Part shown: positions 1 through 10,254 of the stretch, one piece after another
Layout: every line of letters begins with the position of its first letter
Position numbering within the stretch: the first letter of the stretch is position 1
Source: Adiantum capillus-veneris
Taxonomy: Eukaryota > Streptophyta > Polypodiopsida > Polypodiales > Pteridaceae
Assembly (NCBI GenBank): GCA_014529385.2
Contig: CM043960.1
Coordinates: forward strand, 70,435,410 to 70,499,409
DNA: 64,000 nucleotides
Reading direction: 5' to 3'
The notes under the pieces: generated by a model
Seen by the model: only the letters and a program-made list of their open reading frames with translations
The model's database searches: none
Told to the model about the DNA's origin: nothing
Made by a program: the position numbers and the translations under genes

Positions 1-716
1 TGGAAAATTGTGCAGGGCATTGATGTACGTCCTGGTTCTGAGGATGTAGGCGATGTTGAGGATGTTGCAGGTCTTGCTGCAAAGATTGCAGCTGTTAGAG
101 TTGTTTTGCCTACGGCAGAACAAGCTCGTTGGGATGTTAAGGATGCGCAGGCTCATGCATTGATTGCGTTGTCTGTGAAGCGCACCATTGTTCCTCACAT
201 CCGTTCAGCAAAATCTGCAAAACAGGCTTGGGATATTCTAGCAGGTCTTTATGCAAGCTGCAATGAGGCTAAAATTGCTTTGCTGCGTAAAGAGTTGGAG
301 TCGAAGATTATGCATGAGGAAGATGATATGGACACTTTCCTTGCTAGTGTCAAGGATATCAATGAGCAACTTATTTCTGCAGGTGAAGTTATTTCAGACA
401 GTTCCCTTGTGCAGACTGTTCTTGATGCCTTACAGGATTCTTACCAGACTTTTGCTAGGACTTATGACCCAAGGAATCCAGAAGTTGTCAAGTTTGATGC
501 ATTATGCACATTGTTGTTGCTGCAAGAGTCACTGTCTGGAAAAAACAGGACCAGACAACGTGCAGTTGAACAGGCTTTTATTGCTTCTCAAAGAAAGGGT
601 GGTAACAGCAATGCAACCACTTCTTATGGTTCTGCTGCGAGTGGCAAAAATTATGTTCCTAATGCTTCTGTTGGCAGCAATTCTTCTAGAAATTCTGGTG
701 ATAAGGGCAAAAGAAG
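1..716 (+). pseudogene. gag: copia gag (capsid) fragment
   Basis: The frame is open from base 1 and continues a gag whose start lies left of the window. The sister copy at 63170 supplies the start and shows that about 45 residues are missing here. It has the helical UBN2-type capsid signature, with W-D-I-L-A-G-L-Y near 228-250 and a following K-x-x-L-x-x-E segment. Gag packs the element RNA into cytoplasmic particles. The frame breaks near 700: the zinc knuckle that should follow is in frame 3 from 717, so about one base has been lost. A short deletion near 455, relative to the sister copy, keeps the frame. Confidence 0.9.
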
Positions 717-1403
717 ATGCGTTGCCATTATTGTAAAGCTAATGATCACTTGATCAAGTCTTGTCCTAAGTTGAAGGCCAAAGAGGCTAAGAAGAAAGAG
801 GGTGGTTCCATTGCAAATGCTGGTTCCACTACAAATGCAGCCATTGTTGAGTCTTCTGTGAAAGGAGACTGTGTTGCTGATGTTGATGCAGAATGGGCTT
901 TTAGCGCAGAGTGCACTTACAATCCTGTTGTCCATGATGCATGCTTGTCAGTTGCTGCAGATTCACATGTGTGGTATTTCAACAGTGGTACTACAAAGCA
1001 CATTACCTCACATCGTGAATTGTTTACCTCTCTTGAGTCTGTCCCTCATGGGAATTCAGTCACTTGTGCCAACAACGCCTCTTATCCAGTTCAGGGAGTT
1101 GGAAAGATTGTGCTCACTGCTGCTAATGGCAGTTCCTTCACACTTGTTGATGCACTTTATGTACCTAGGATCAAGAAGAATCTCTTGTCTGTATCCGCAC
1201 TTGCTAGACTTGGACTTGTAGTCAAATTTGTGGATGACAGATGTACAGTTCATGATCTCAGTTTTGGTGACGAAATTGTTGCATCTGGCCTTTTGTGTCG
1301 TGGGCTGTATAAGCTCACTTTGTATGACAAGTGTGGACAAAATTTTGCAAATGCTGTTGCAGATTCAAGGGCTATTTCAGATGCAAAACTTTGGCATGCA
1401 CAT
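717..1403 (+). pseudogene. pol: copia pol 5' part: zinc knuckle, protease, start of integrase
   Basis: The frame opens with a CX2CX4HX4C zinc knuckle (C-H-Y-C...H...C, residues 3-16) that binds RNA. A copia aspartic protease follows, but its catalytic triad reads N-S-G (W-Y-F-N-S-G-T-T) where the family has D-S-G, so it should be inactive. The N-P-x-x-K-N-L-L-S-V-like segment near 1165-1195 (V-P-R-I-K-K-N-L-L-S-V) marks the pre-integrase region. The frame ends at L-W-H-A-H, half way through the integrase HHCC finger, where the gypsy element inserted. The other half resumes at 10255. Confidence 0.9.
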
Positions 1404-1780
1404 TGTTGAGAGGCACATGTTAGAAACTGACTCTGAATAGCTAAGTCGGATTTTGACTTATCGGATATTTACTGAGCTGTATTTTGCTAAGTCGGATGTA
1501 ATTGTATTTCAGTTGCAGTCTGCTGAATGTCTTGTGACTGGGTAGTTAAGTCGGATTTATCTATATAAGTGGGGAATGTATCTGCACACGAGGTATCTGT
1601 TCTCTGATATGAATGTGATGATGATGGTGCAGTGCAGCAACTATTCAGTGTATTTTCTGCTTACTCTGATATTTAGAGTAGTCATGTTTACTGTGTCTGA
1701 ATTGTTGTTAATGAAGTATGGTGGAGTAGATGGTTATTATTGCTGTGTATGATGTTCATGTGTTGACCTAACCCACAACA
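1404..1780 (+). repeat. 5' LTR of gypsy element
   Basis: It starts TGTTGAGAGG and ends CCCACAACA. It carries three or more copies of the short motif CTAAGTCGGAT or AAGTCGGATTT. A TATA-like CTATATAAG near 1561-1569 is the likely transcription start region. It matches the 3' LTR along its full length. Confidence 0.95.
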
Positions 1781-1784
1781 CATT

Positions 1785-1802
1785 TGGCGATCCTGCTGGG
1801 TT
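1785..1802 (+). other. primer binding site of gypsy element
   Basis: TGGCGATCCTGCTGGG follows the 5' LTR after four bases. It begins with TGG, as expected for pairing with a tRNA 3' CCA. It is not the initiator-Met type used by the copia elements here. I do not assign the tRNA. Confidence 0.6.
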
Positions 1803-1827
1803 AACGTTTATTTTCAAGTAATGATGC

Positions 1828-2094
1828 ATGTCAGAGGGAGACAGGAGAGTAGGAAGAGTGTACTACACAAGGGCTCAAGCACAGGCTGGAAACATTGATC
1901 CATTTAACTATGATCATGACAATCAGCAATCACCCGATGCTCAGGGGCAGCAACTTGTAGACCAAGGAGGGGTAGGATCAGGAGCAGCAGGAGAAGAGAG
2001 AGTGAGGCAATTTATTGGAGCTTTATTCCTGGCAAGAAGAACCACCAGGAGAAGGATCCAGTTTGACCCAGGGGGCTACCAGGCAAAGACCTAG
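1828..2094 (+). CDS. gag: gypsy gag N-terminal segment in an overlapping frame
   Basis: This 88-codon frame starts 48 bases after the LTR. It has the basic start R-R-V-G-R-V-Y-Y-T-R-A-Q-A-Q expected of a plant gag N-terminus, then a glutamine-rich linker. It ends inside the start of the large polyprotein, which is in another frame and overlaps it by 80 bases. Either an indel between about 1990 and 2090 has split gag, or the two frames are linked by frameshifting. The polyprotein's own first residues (from 2015) look like out-of-frame sequence, which favours an indel. Confidence 0.55.
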   Translation: MSEGDRRVGRVYYTRAQAQAGNIDPFNYDHDNQQSPDAQGQQLVDQGGVGSGAAGEERVRQFIGALFLARRTTRRRIQFDPGGYQAKT

Positions 2095-5000
2095 GAGACC
2101 ACCACAACCCATTCCAATGGCTCAACCACCACCCAACCCAAAGGTCAAGGCAGCCAAGTTTAGAGCAGGGAGTAAGGAAGATGCTGACTGTCATGTGGCA
2201 CAGTTTGAAACTAAGTGGCAGGCAAGTGGCTATCAGGTGATGTATGCTGATGGAGTAAAGATGGAACAGTTTGCTGCCACATTGGAAGGAAAGGCCATGA
2301 GTTGGTTCAGCCAATATGGCATTGCACATTTTGCTACTTATAATGCTTTGAAGCAGGCATTTCTGCAGAGATTTAGAAAGGAGAAGACTCCGACTGATGT
2401 CCTGAGAAAACTCAGAGACATTAAGCAAAATAAGATGCTGGTTGAAGACTATGCACAGAAGTTCAGAATTTTAGTAGAAAGATTGCAGGGGAATGAAAGA
2501 CCCACTAATGAAATGTTAGCAGGTTATTTTTTGAAAGGATTGAGAAGCAGCTTAAAGGGAGCAATAGCTAGCATTGATATTGCTGGAGGTCTGGATGACC
2601 TTGTTACTGCTGCTGCAAGGGTGGAGAAGAGACTTGGCATGACCAAAGCAAAAGGAAAAGAAGACAGTGACTCAGATTCAGAAGAAGCATCTGAAGACAC
2701 AGATTCCAGTGGGAACTCAGATTCAGACTCACCATCAGACAGTGATGAGGAAACAGAAAAAAGAAAGAAGAAAAAGAGCAGTAAGAAGAAGAAAGTTAAG
2801 CAAAAGCAGAGTATTGAGCAAGATTTGGTAGGCAAACTTAAAAAGTTTGGTTATTCTGTTGTAGCACCTAAAGAAAAAGTGTATTGTCACATTTGTGAAA
2901 GGGATGGACATAGTACTGCTAGCTGTTGGTATAATCCAAAGAATAGAGGGCAGACAGCACCTAACATAGGAAGAGGAAGACCAGAAATTGGAGCAAATCA
3001 AGCAGTACCATTTAGGGGAAGACCACCATTTCAGAGGGCAAGACCTCCTAGACCTCCTTGGAGAGAGCAGGAGAACAATAATAATAGGAGACCCTGTGTG
3101 TACTGTGGTGCACCAGATCACTGGGTAGGTCCCAATTGTGCTTTATGGGTGAAGCATAGGGAAGAAAGGGGAATGCCCATTGTGAGATATAATCAGCCCA
3201 ATCAACCTGAAAATCAGCAACAGCAGCAGCAGCAAAATCAGCCAGCAGCTCAGGCAAATGTAATCTTGTTTGATGTGTTTTCTCAGGATAAGCAGATGCA
3301 AGATACTGACCAAGAACAGGAGCAGCAAGGGAATGAAGAGGAACATCAATGGGCTTGTGACTGTAACCAATGTGTGCAGGAGGATCATGTTGAAGTTCTA
3401 GCAGTGACTAGGTCTAAGGATAAAGCACCTTTGGATTGGAAGGAGCAAAAAGGGGTAAGAGACCAGGTTACAAAAAGGATTGCCAAACACCAGGCAAAGC
3501 AGGTGGATATTGAGGATGACCCAAAAGAAAAGGAAGACCAGAATAAAGGGAGTAAGGAGATGGAAAATAAACAGGATAAGGATTGGTTTGAAATACTTAT
3601 TAGCTCACCTCTTCAATTATCTTTGGATCAGTTGTTGCAATTGGTTCCAGCTTTCAAAGACAGATTGTTCAGAAAGCTGCAAAACCTGAATGGACTTGGC
3701 ACAATGGACAGGCAGTTTTATTCAGCAGCAGCAAATAGAATTGATCCAGCAGATGTGGACTTTGTGGTACCAGTTATTAAAGTACACTTTCTTGGAGAAA
3801 ATTTTGATGATGTGTTATTGGATGGAGGCTCTGGGGTGAATATTTTACCAGAGGCAGTGTACAAAAGAATGGAGTTGGGAGCTATGGCTCCAGCACCTTT
3901 TCAGGTGAAAATGGCAGACCAATCTAGGGTACAACCTTTGGGAATTCTCAAAGCACAGGAAATTCAGGTGTTAGGATTATCCTTTTTTGTTAATTTTGTG
4001 GTACTCAGAATGTCAGACTCAGCAGCTGCATATGAAATGCTATTAGGAAGGCCTTGGTTCAGATTGGCTAGAGTAAGACAGGACTGGGGAGAAAATGTTG
4101 TCATATTGAAAAAAGGGAAAAAGAAAGTAACCATACCTATGAGGGGAAGGAAGATGGTTCCATTAAGTGAGAAACCACTGTTTGCTCAGACTATTAATTT
4201 TGCTGATGAGGTCACAGATGACCAAGAGGAAGAGTTCTTGAAGGCCAATCCAACTGTTGTACCTGTGTTTGAAGTAGATGTGGAAAGCATGTTACAGCAG
4301 GGTAAGAAACAGGATGAGCCAGATACAGGTTTAGCACCAGGACAGACAGTGCAGGGTAAGGAACTGTTGCAGTTGGTGGACCAGAAATATGCTATGTCTG
4401 ATAAGGAACAGATTCAGCAGGAAGAAAAGGAGGCCAGGGATATGGCTGAGAAAATCTATGAAAAGAAGTTTGGGGCATCTAGCAGGGTAGAAAAGGAGGA
4501 GCTTCAGGAGCTAAATTTCGGAACAGAGGCAGAACCAAGAATGGTCAGAGTGAGTGCACACATTCAAGGGGAATTTCTGGCACAGCTGTTGCAATTATTG
4601 GTTGATTATAAGGATGTGTTTGCTTGGGATTATTCTCAGATGAGAGGCATTGACCCAGCACTACATCAGCATAGGATTAATTTGAAAGAGGGTGCAAAAC
4701 CAATTGTGCATCAAAGATATAGAATGAATCCTAACTTTGCCAAACAGGTGAAGGAGGAGCTTGATAAGCTCCTGGCAGTAGGGTTCATTAAACCTGTACA
4801 TGAAGTATCATGGTTGTCTCCTATACTGGTTGTGCCAAAGAAAAATGGAGCTTTAAGAGTATGTGTGGATTATAGAAAATTGAATGCAGCAACCATTACT
4901 GATCCCTTTCCTATGCCATTTTGTGATGCTGTGTTGGATGCAGTAGCTGGTCATGAAATGTACAGCTTTTTGGATGGATTTTCTGGTTATAATCAGATTA

Positions 5001-8000
5001 GTGTTGCTGAGTCGGATCAGCATAAAACAGCTTTTATAACTGAATGGGGAGCCTTTGCCTACACAGTGATGAGTTTTGGGTTAACCAATGGACCACCTTC
5101 ATTTAATTTTGTTGCTCATAAGGTGTTTGAACCTTACTTACAGGACTTTATGAGAGTCTTTGTGGATGATTTCTCAGTGTTTGGAAAGAAGGATAAACAT
5201 CTGCTACATCTGAAGCTCTGTTTTGAAAGATGCAGACAATTCAGGATGGCTCTGAATCCTTATAAAAGTGTAATTGCTGTGAGGAGTGGAATACTTTTAG
5301 GACATGTGGTGTCAGAAGCAGGAATGGCTATAGATGTCAAGAAAATAGAAGCCATTCAAGCAGCACCAGTTCCTACCAATGTTAAAGAGTTAATGAGGTT
5401 TGTTGGACAGACAAAGTGGCACTCCAGATATTTGAGGTATTTGTCTAATGTATGCTTGCCATTAACTCAATTAACAAAGAAGGATGTGGCATTTGTATGG
5501 GATGAACCTCAGCAGAAATCATTTCAGATGTTGAAGAAAATGATATCAGTAGCACCAATTTTGCAGCCACCTGATTGGTCATTGCCTTTTCATGTGTTTG
5601 TTGATGCGTCGGATATAGCAATAGGAGCTGTACTGATGCAGGAGAAGGAGAAGGGATGGTTCAGACCTGTGTACTATGCAAGCAGGGTTCTCACAGGTGC
5701 AGAAAGAAACTATCCTGTGACAGAAAGAGAAGCTTTAGGGATGGTATATGCATTGAATAAGTTCAGGCATTACTTGTTGGGGAACAAGATAGTTTTTCAT
5801 GTTGATCATCAGGCCTTGTTGTATTTGATCAAGAAGCCACTTCTTACTGGAAGGCTTGCAAGATGGATGTTGTTATTGCAGGAGTTTGACTTTCAGATTG
5901 AGCATACTCCTGGGAAGGAGCATGTAATTGCAGATTATCTAAGCAGGATTGAAACAGGTGAAGCACCTACTGGGGTAGATGATGCACTTCCTGATGCTCA
6001 GCTGTTTGATGTGCAGACTGCTGTGACTGAGTCTTGGTATGATCAATTGCTGATGTTTTTGACTGATGGAACTATACCAAGGGAGTTCAATGCTGATCAG
6101 AGAAGAAAATTTGCACTGAAAACCAGACCCTATTTAGTTATTGCAGGGGCACTATATAAGAAAGGCATTGATCAAGTGATAAGAAGATGTGTACCAGAAT
6201 TTGAGCAAAGTGCAGTCTTGCAGGAAGCACATTCAGGCACAGCAGGAGGGCATTTCTCTGGAGATACTACAGGGAAGAAGATTTTGCAGGCTGGATTATG
6301 GTGGCCTACAGTTTTAAAGGATGCACATGATTATGCCAAAAGATGTGTAATTTGTCAGAAAACAGGTCAACCTGATTCAAACAGGGATAGGATGGGGGAT
6401 CATCCTATTTTGCCTTTGGAACCTTTTCAAAAGTGGGGTTTGGACTTTGTAGGACCTGTCAAACCAACTTCCAAGAGGGGATGCAGATACATTTTAGTGG
6501 CTACAGATTATTGCACTAAGTGGGTAGAAGCAGTAGCATTGAAGGATAATAAAGCTTCAAGTGTGGCCAGATTTCTTTATCATAACATTATGACCAGGTT
6601 TGGGTGTCCAGTGGAGCTGGTAAGTGACAGAGGAACTCATTTTCTGAATGAAGTAATTTCAGAGCTAACAAGGACACATATGATTATGCACAAGAAGTCT
6701 ACAGCATATCATCCACAGGCTAATGGTCAGGCTGAGAGCTCCAACAAAACACTGGTAAGGATTTTGAAAAAGATTGTGACAGAGAATCAGAAGGATTGGG
6801 ATGATAAGTTGGATTCTGCCTTATGGTCCTTTAGAACAGCTTTCAAAGTCACTACTGGTATGACACCATTCAAGCTGGTGTATGGGCTGGAAGCTGTGGT
6901 TCCTATGGAGTTTGTGGTACCAAGTTTAAGAGTCTCAGCAGAGAAGCAGTCTCCAAAGTTGTCAGTACTACACAGGAACAAATATCTGATGCAGCTGGAG
7001 GAGGATAGGTTGGTAAGCTCTTACATTACTGAAGTCATACAAAGAAGAAGACAAGCATGGGTGACCAAGAATGTGAAGTTCAAGATCTTTCAGGTTGGAG
7101 ATTGGGTAATGTTGTACAACTCTAAGCTGGGACCACATCCTGGTAAATTGTCATTGAGATATCAGGGACCATATCAGATTGTGCAGGATAAAGGACAAGG
7201 GACATTCATCATAGCTGATGTGTTTGGTACAAGAGTGGAAAAGGCAGTTAATGGTTTCAGGCTGAAGAAATTTCAGGGAAAGCCACCTCATTTGGACTGG
7301 CCAAGTGTAGCCTGCATAACTGTAATACCCTTACAGCCAGGAGATTCAGAATCAGCAAAAGGAAAAGGAAAAATGCTGGTTTGCATGGATTTGAGGAGGT
7401 CTTTTCATAGTATCCCATATAATTCACGGGTTGGAGGAAGTAGGCAGTTCCAAAGTGCACATCCGATTCAACATTGCAGATGTTGGAAGAGTACCTGTGT
7501 CGGAACTGACCAAGTCGGAATTTTTAATAAGAAATTATTAGGCCGGACTAATAACTTCGGGGAGTGTGCTGAAAAGAAGTTTCGTAGCACTTCAAGGATA
7601 CTGGGTGGAGATATGTGTGCATGGTGCAGCGAGTATAATCATACATGCAACAAAAGTTTAGTACACATGCAGCAGCGCGGAGCATTCGGGTTTTCGCTTG
7701 AAGAAGCTTTATTCAGTCCTGCCATGCCGAAAGCAAAGCAATTGATGGCCATGCAACCACAGCCTGATGAGGAGCAGACCGAAGGTTCGGGGCGACGTTT
7801 GAGAAGCAAAGCTTTGCCTATGCGGCTTGACGTTAGCAGTGCAGACGAAAATAGTGACTCTGCAGAAGAGGAAACGCCAATGCCGACTCCTGTGTCAGAA
7901 GGTAAGGTGATGCAAACATTAATGGACCCTTTTATGGATTTCAAAGTTGACATAGATTGTCAGGCAGAGCGCAACGCCATATGGTTGCAGCAGGTAGGAT

Positions 8001-8941
8001 TGTATGAGTTTGCCATTCTGCCTTGGGAAGAATGTAAAAACAATGTATATGCAAAGTCTCAGTTGGAAATACTTAGGAAGACTAAGGGGAGAGTGTCACC
8101 GCATGTGGTACTCAATGTGGAGTTGGTGTCTGAGGTGTTCAAGCTGCCTTTGCATCCTAATACACCTATTCCAAAGTGTTCAGAGGAAGCACAGAAAAAG
8201 GAGTTTGGTCCAAGAGAAGGAGGCAGGCAGTATTACATGTTAAAGAATGTGGCATATGCTAGGAGAGAGCAGCTTAAGTGGTACTTGGAGAGGCTATGCT
8301 TTATTGTGAAGTTTGATTATATGTCAAAAGAAAACTTTGCACCATTAAGCTATGCAGAGCAGGGAGGAGAAGTGAGCTGGGCTCACTGGGTGTATGAAAA
8401 GCTGGCAGCAGAGATTCATTCTTCAGATAAGAGGAAGACACAGGCAAATAGTAGGTTATGTGGTTACTTGTCAGCATTGTTTTTTTTTGCACAAAGAGTA
8501 CAGAATGGTGAAGCAAGGTGGCCTGTGAAAGCAGAAAAACTGGTGCAGGAGAAGCAGCAGCCAGTTCAGATTGAGCATCCCATCATGGTGCATTCTGAAA
8601 AGACAGGATTTGTGAAGTTTAATGCTAAGCATATGGAGGCTTATGAGGATTTGGTGAAAGCCAAATATACTCCAGGAGAGGCCTTTGAAGAAATCACAGC
8701 AAAAATGCAGTTTGCAGAATTTGGTACCATGGATGTTGATTCACCAATGCAGGTAAAAGCAGAGGAAACACCAATAAGGCTTGGTAAGGCTTTCACATTA
8801 TCCAACAAGAGGAAGAAGTCTGAACCAGTCAGCAGAGTGTTTTCTAGATTAGATTTCAGTACTGAGGAAGTCTCTAGAGTATCAGTAGATACTGGGAAAT
8901 TGGACAGTGATAAAGTAGTTCAGATGCTGCAGCAGGTGTAG
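2015..8941 (+). CDS. gag-pol: Ty3/gypsy gag-pol polyprotein with fused 3' domain
   Basis: The frame encodes 2308 residues. Gag capsid is near residues 45-165, followed by an acidic S/D/E-rich stretch and a lysine-rich stretch. Zinc knuckles lie near 290 (CX2CX4HX4C) and 361. Protease has L-L-D-G-G-S-G near 602. RT spans about 890-1080 with F-V-D-D near 1049. RNase H begins near 1195 (F-V-D-A-S-D). Integrase has an HHCC finger near 1405-1450, then D (L-D-F-V-G-P), D (S-D-R-G-T-H-F) and E (A-E-S-S-N-K), and a GPY/F motif (R-Y-Q-G-P-Y) near 1716. The machinery copies the RNA and integrates it. Past about residue 1770 the frame stays open into a different protein: a low-complexity join, then from about 7724 a start-like M-P-K-A-K and a roughly 400-residue domain I do not recognise with confidence. 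It may be the env-like or 'plant transposon protein' ORF of Tat/Athila elements. The frame stops at a TAG, and the same frame continues beyond it. Confidence 0.93.
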   Translation: MELYSWQEEPPGEGSSLTQGATRQRPRRPPQPIPMAQPPPNPKVKAAKFRAGSKEDADCHVAQFETKWQASGYQVMYADGVKMEQFAATLEGKAMSWFSQYGIAHFATYNALKQAFLQRFRKEKTPTDVLRKLRDIKQNKMLVEDYAQKFRILVERLQGNERPTNEMLAGYFLKGLRSSLKGAIASIDIAGGLDDLVTAAARVEKRLGMTKAKGKEDSDSDSEEASEDTDSSGNSDSDSPSDSDEETEKRKKKKSSKKKKVKQKQSIEQDLVGKLKKFGYSVVAPKEKVYCHICERDGHSTASCWYNPKNRGQTAPNIGRGRPEIGANQAVPFRGRPPFQRARPPRPPWREQENNNNRRPCVYCGAPDHWVGPNCALWVKHREERGMPIVRYNQPNQPENQQQQQQQNQPAAQANVILFDVFSQDKQMQDTDQEQEQQGNEEEHQWACDCNQCVQEDHVEVLAVTRSKDKAPLDWKEQKGVRDQVTKRIAKHQAKQVDIEDDPKEKEDQNKGSKEMENKQDKDWFEILISSPLQLSLDQLLQLVPAFKDRLFRKLQNLNGLGTMDRQFYSAAANRIDPADVDFVVPVIKVHFLGENFDDVLLDGGSGVNILPEAVYKRMELGAMAPAPFQVKMADQSRVQPLGILKAQEIQVLGLSFFVNFVVLRMSDSAAAYEMLLGRPWFRLARVRQDWGENVVILKKGKKKVTIPMRGRKMVPLSEKPLFAQTINFADEVTDDQEEEFLKANPTVVPVFEVDVESMLQQGKKQDEPDTGLAPGQTVQGKELLQLVDQKYAMSDKEQIQQEEKEARDMAEKIYEKKFGASSRVEKEELQELNFGTEAEPRMVRVSAHIQGEFLAQLLQLLVDYKDVFAWDYSQMRGIDPALHQHRINLKEGAKPIVHQRYRMNPNFAKQVKEELDKLLAVGFIKPVHEVSWLSPILVVPKKNGALRVCVDYRKLNAATITDPFPMPFCDAVLDAVAGHEMYSFLDGFSGYNQISVAESDQHKTAFITEWGAFAYTVMSFGLTNGPPSFNFVAHKVFEPYLQDFMRVFVDDFSVFGKKDKHLLHLKLCFERCRQFRMALNPYKSVIAVRSGILLGHVVSEAGMAIDVKKIEAIQAAPVPTNVKELMRFVGQTKWHSRYLRYLSNVCLPLTQLTKKDVAFVWDEPQQKSFQMLKKMISVAPILQPPDWSLPFHVFVDASDIAIGAVLMQEKEKGWFRPVYYASRVLTGAERNYPVTEREALGMVYALNKFRHYLLGNKIVFHVDHQALLYLIKKPLLTGRLARWMLLLQEFDFQIEHTPGKEHVIADYLSRIETGEAPTGVDDALPDAQLFDVQTAVTESWYDQLLMFLTDGTIPREFNADQRRKFALKTRPYLVIAGALYKKGIDQVIRRCVPEFEQSAVLQEAHSGTAGGHFSGDTTGKKILQAGLWWPTVLKDAHDYAKRCVICQKTGQPDSNRDRMGDHPILPLEPFQKWGLDFVGPVKPTSKRGCRYILVATDYCTKWVEAVALKDNKASSVARFLYHNIMTRFGCPVELVSDRGTHFLNEVISELTRTHMIMHKKSTAYHPQANGQAESSNKTLVRILKKIVTENQKDWDDKLDSALWSFRTAFKVTTGMTPFKLVYGLEAVVPMEFVVPSLRVSAEKQSPKLSVLHRNKYLMQLEEDRLVSSYITEVIQRRRQAWVTKNVKFKIFQVGDWVMLYNSKLGPHPGKLSLRYQGPYQIVQDKGQGTFIIADVFGTRVEKAVNGFRLKKFQGKPPHLDWPSVACITVIPLQPGDSESAKGKGKMLVCMDLRRSFHSIPYNSRVGGSRQFQSAHPIQHCRCWKSTCVGTDQVGIFNKKLLGRTNNFGECAEKKFRSTSRILGGDMCAWCSEYNHTCNKSLVHMQQRGAFGFSLEEALFSPAMPKAKQLMAMQPQPDEEQTEGSGRRLRSKALPMRLDVSSADENSDSAEEETPMPTPVSEGKVMQTLMDPFMDFKVDIDCQAERNAIWLQQVGLYEFAILPWEECKNNVYAKSQLEILRKTKGRVSPHVVLNVELVSEVFKLPLHPNTPIPKCSEEAQKKEFGPREGGRQYYMLKNVAYARREQLKWYLERLCFIVKFDYMSKENFAPLSYAEQGGEVSWAHWVYEKLAAEIHSSDKRKTQANSRLCGYLSALFFFAQRVQNGEARWPVKAEKLVQEKQQPVQIEHPIMVHSEKTGFVKFNAKHMEAYEDLVKAKYTPGEAFEEITAKMQFAEFGTMDVDSPMQVKAEETPIRLGKAFTLSNKRKKSEPVSRVFSRLDFSTEEVSRVSVDTGKLDSDKVVQMLQQV

Positions 8942-9817
8942 GAATTTGTGAGGCAACAGAATAATATGCTGAAGGTTCAGAGTATGCAAGCTGAAAGGAA
9001 TGCAGAAAAATTGATGGAGTTTAAAGGACAGGTGTCACAGGTGAAAGAGTTTGAAGAGCAGATAGCTATGATGAAAGTAAAGTATGAGCAGGATATGGAG
9101 GAAACAATGGGGAAACAGAAGATGGAGTTAGCAAAAGTGAAGAGATCATTGGGGGAGTTTAAGCAATGGACTGAGAAAGTGGAGGCAGCGGTTGCTTTGG
9201 AATTGGAAGACATGGCAAAGAGGAATGCAGAGTTACAGGTCACTGTGGAGATGCAGAGGTTGAGATTGGAACCTTTGCAGATATTAGAGCAACAGATGTT
9301 GGCACAAGAGGAAATTAGCTTGAGTGCAGTATTAATGAAAGAAGGAGAAGTGTCTATTCTCAAGCAGCAGTTAGCTTTGGTTGCACAGGAGATGTGGCAA
9401 AAGACCAAGGAAAGAATGAGATTTGTCATTAAGTATCCATATGAGGTGTTAAAGGCAGGGTTAGTGCATAAGGTAGAAGCACAATTGTTGAAGGAAGTGG
9501 AGGAATTGCAAAAGGAGAGAGACTGTTTGAAGCAGCAGGTTCAGCAGATGGAAGAGAATAAGAGACAGCAACTTGCAGAGTCAGAAAAGAAAGAGGAGAA
9601 TTTCACTAATAGTTTTTTGATGCAGGATGTAGCTGAGGAGAAAGTGGCAGAAGAGCAGATTGATACTGAGATTGCAGATAGAGCACAAGAGGTGGAAATG
9701 GGAAAAGATGATGCAGCAGAATCAGATGCAGTAAAGGAAGCAGAGCTGGTGGATCATAAAATGAATACTGAGGACCAGAGTAAGGAAGAAGCTAGGCAGC
9801 AGAGGGTGGATTCCTGA
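8942..9817 (+). pseudogene. coiled-coil C-terminal part of the gypsy 3' ORF, behind an in-frame TAG
   Basis: This is the same frame as the polyprotein, separated only by TAG at 8939-8941, and it runs 290 codons to TGA. It is nearly all heptad-like helix rich in E, K, Q, L and M (for example near 9040-9250 and 9480-9600), ending in an acidic tail. The natural reading is one protein of about 700 residues starting near 7724, with CAG mutated to TAG. Readthrough cannot be excluded. The role is unknown; long coiled coils suggest self-assembly or binding to a host partner. Confidence 0.7.
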
Positions 9818-9877
9818 TCAAGGGATATGTGGATCCGGGTCAGATTTCTGCGAAATCTACCACCGGGGCGTGCCATG

Positions 9878-10254
9878 TGTTGAGAGGCACATGTTAGAAA
9901 CTGACTCTGAATAGCTAAGTCGGATTTTGACTTATCGGATATTTACTGAGCTGTATTTTGCTAAGTCGGATGTAACTGTATTTCGGTTGCAGTCTGATGA
10001 ATGTCTTGTGACTGGGTAGTTAAGTCGGATTTATCTATATAAGTGGGGAATGTATCTGCGCACGAGGTATCTGTTCTCTGATATGAATGTGATGATGATG
10101 GTGCAGTGCAGCAACTATTCAGTGTATTTTCTGCTTACTCTGATATTTAGAGTAGTCATGTTTACTGTGTCTGAATTGTTGTTAATGAAGTATGGTGGAG
10201 TAGATGGTTATTATTGCTGTGTATGATGTTCATGTGTTGACCTAACCCACAATA
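9878..10254 (+). repeat. 3' LTR of gypsy element
   Basis: It is full length and matches 1404-1780 with about five substitutions. It ends ..CACAATA where the 5' copy ends ..CACAACA. The expected purine tract just upstream is weak (ACCGGGGCG near 9862-9870). Confidence 0.95.

Larger units (their letters stand above)
1404..10254 (+). mobile_element. Ty3/gypsy LTR retrotransposon with extra 3' coding region
   Basis: The 377-bp LTRs (1404-1780 and 9878-10254) differ at about five positions by eye, so the insertion is recent. A 5-bp target duplication, CACAT, flanks it at 1399-1403 and 10255-10259. The order inside is gag, two zinc knuckles, protease, RT, RNase H, integrase, then about 2.1 kb of further coding sequence before the 3' LTR. 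A long extra ORF after integrase recalls the Tat/Athila-type plant lineages. It sits inside the copia element, so it is younger than that element. Confidence 0.97.
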
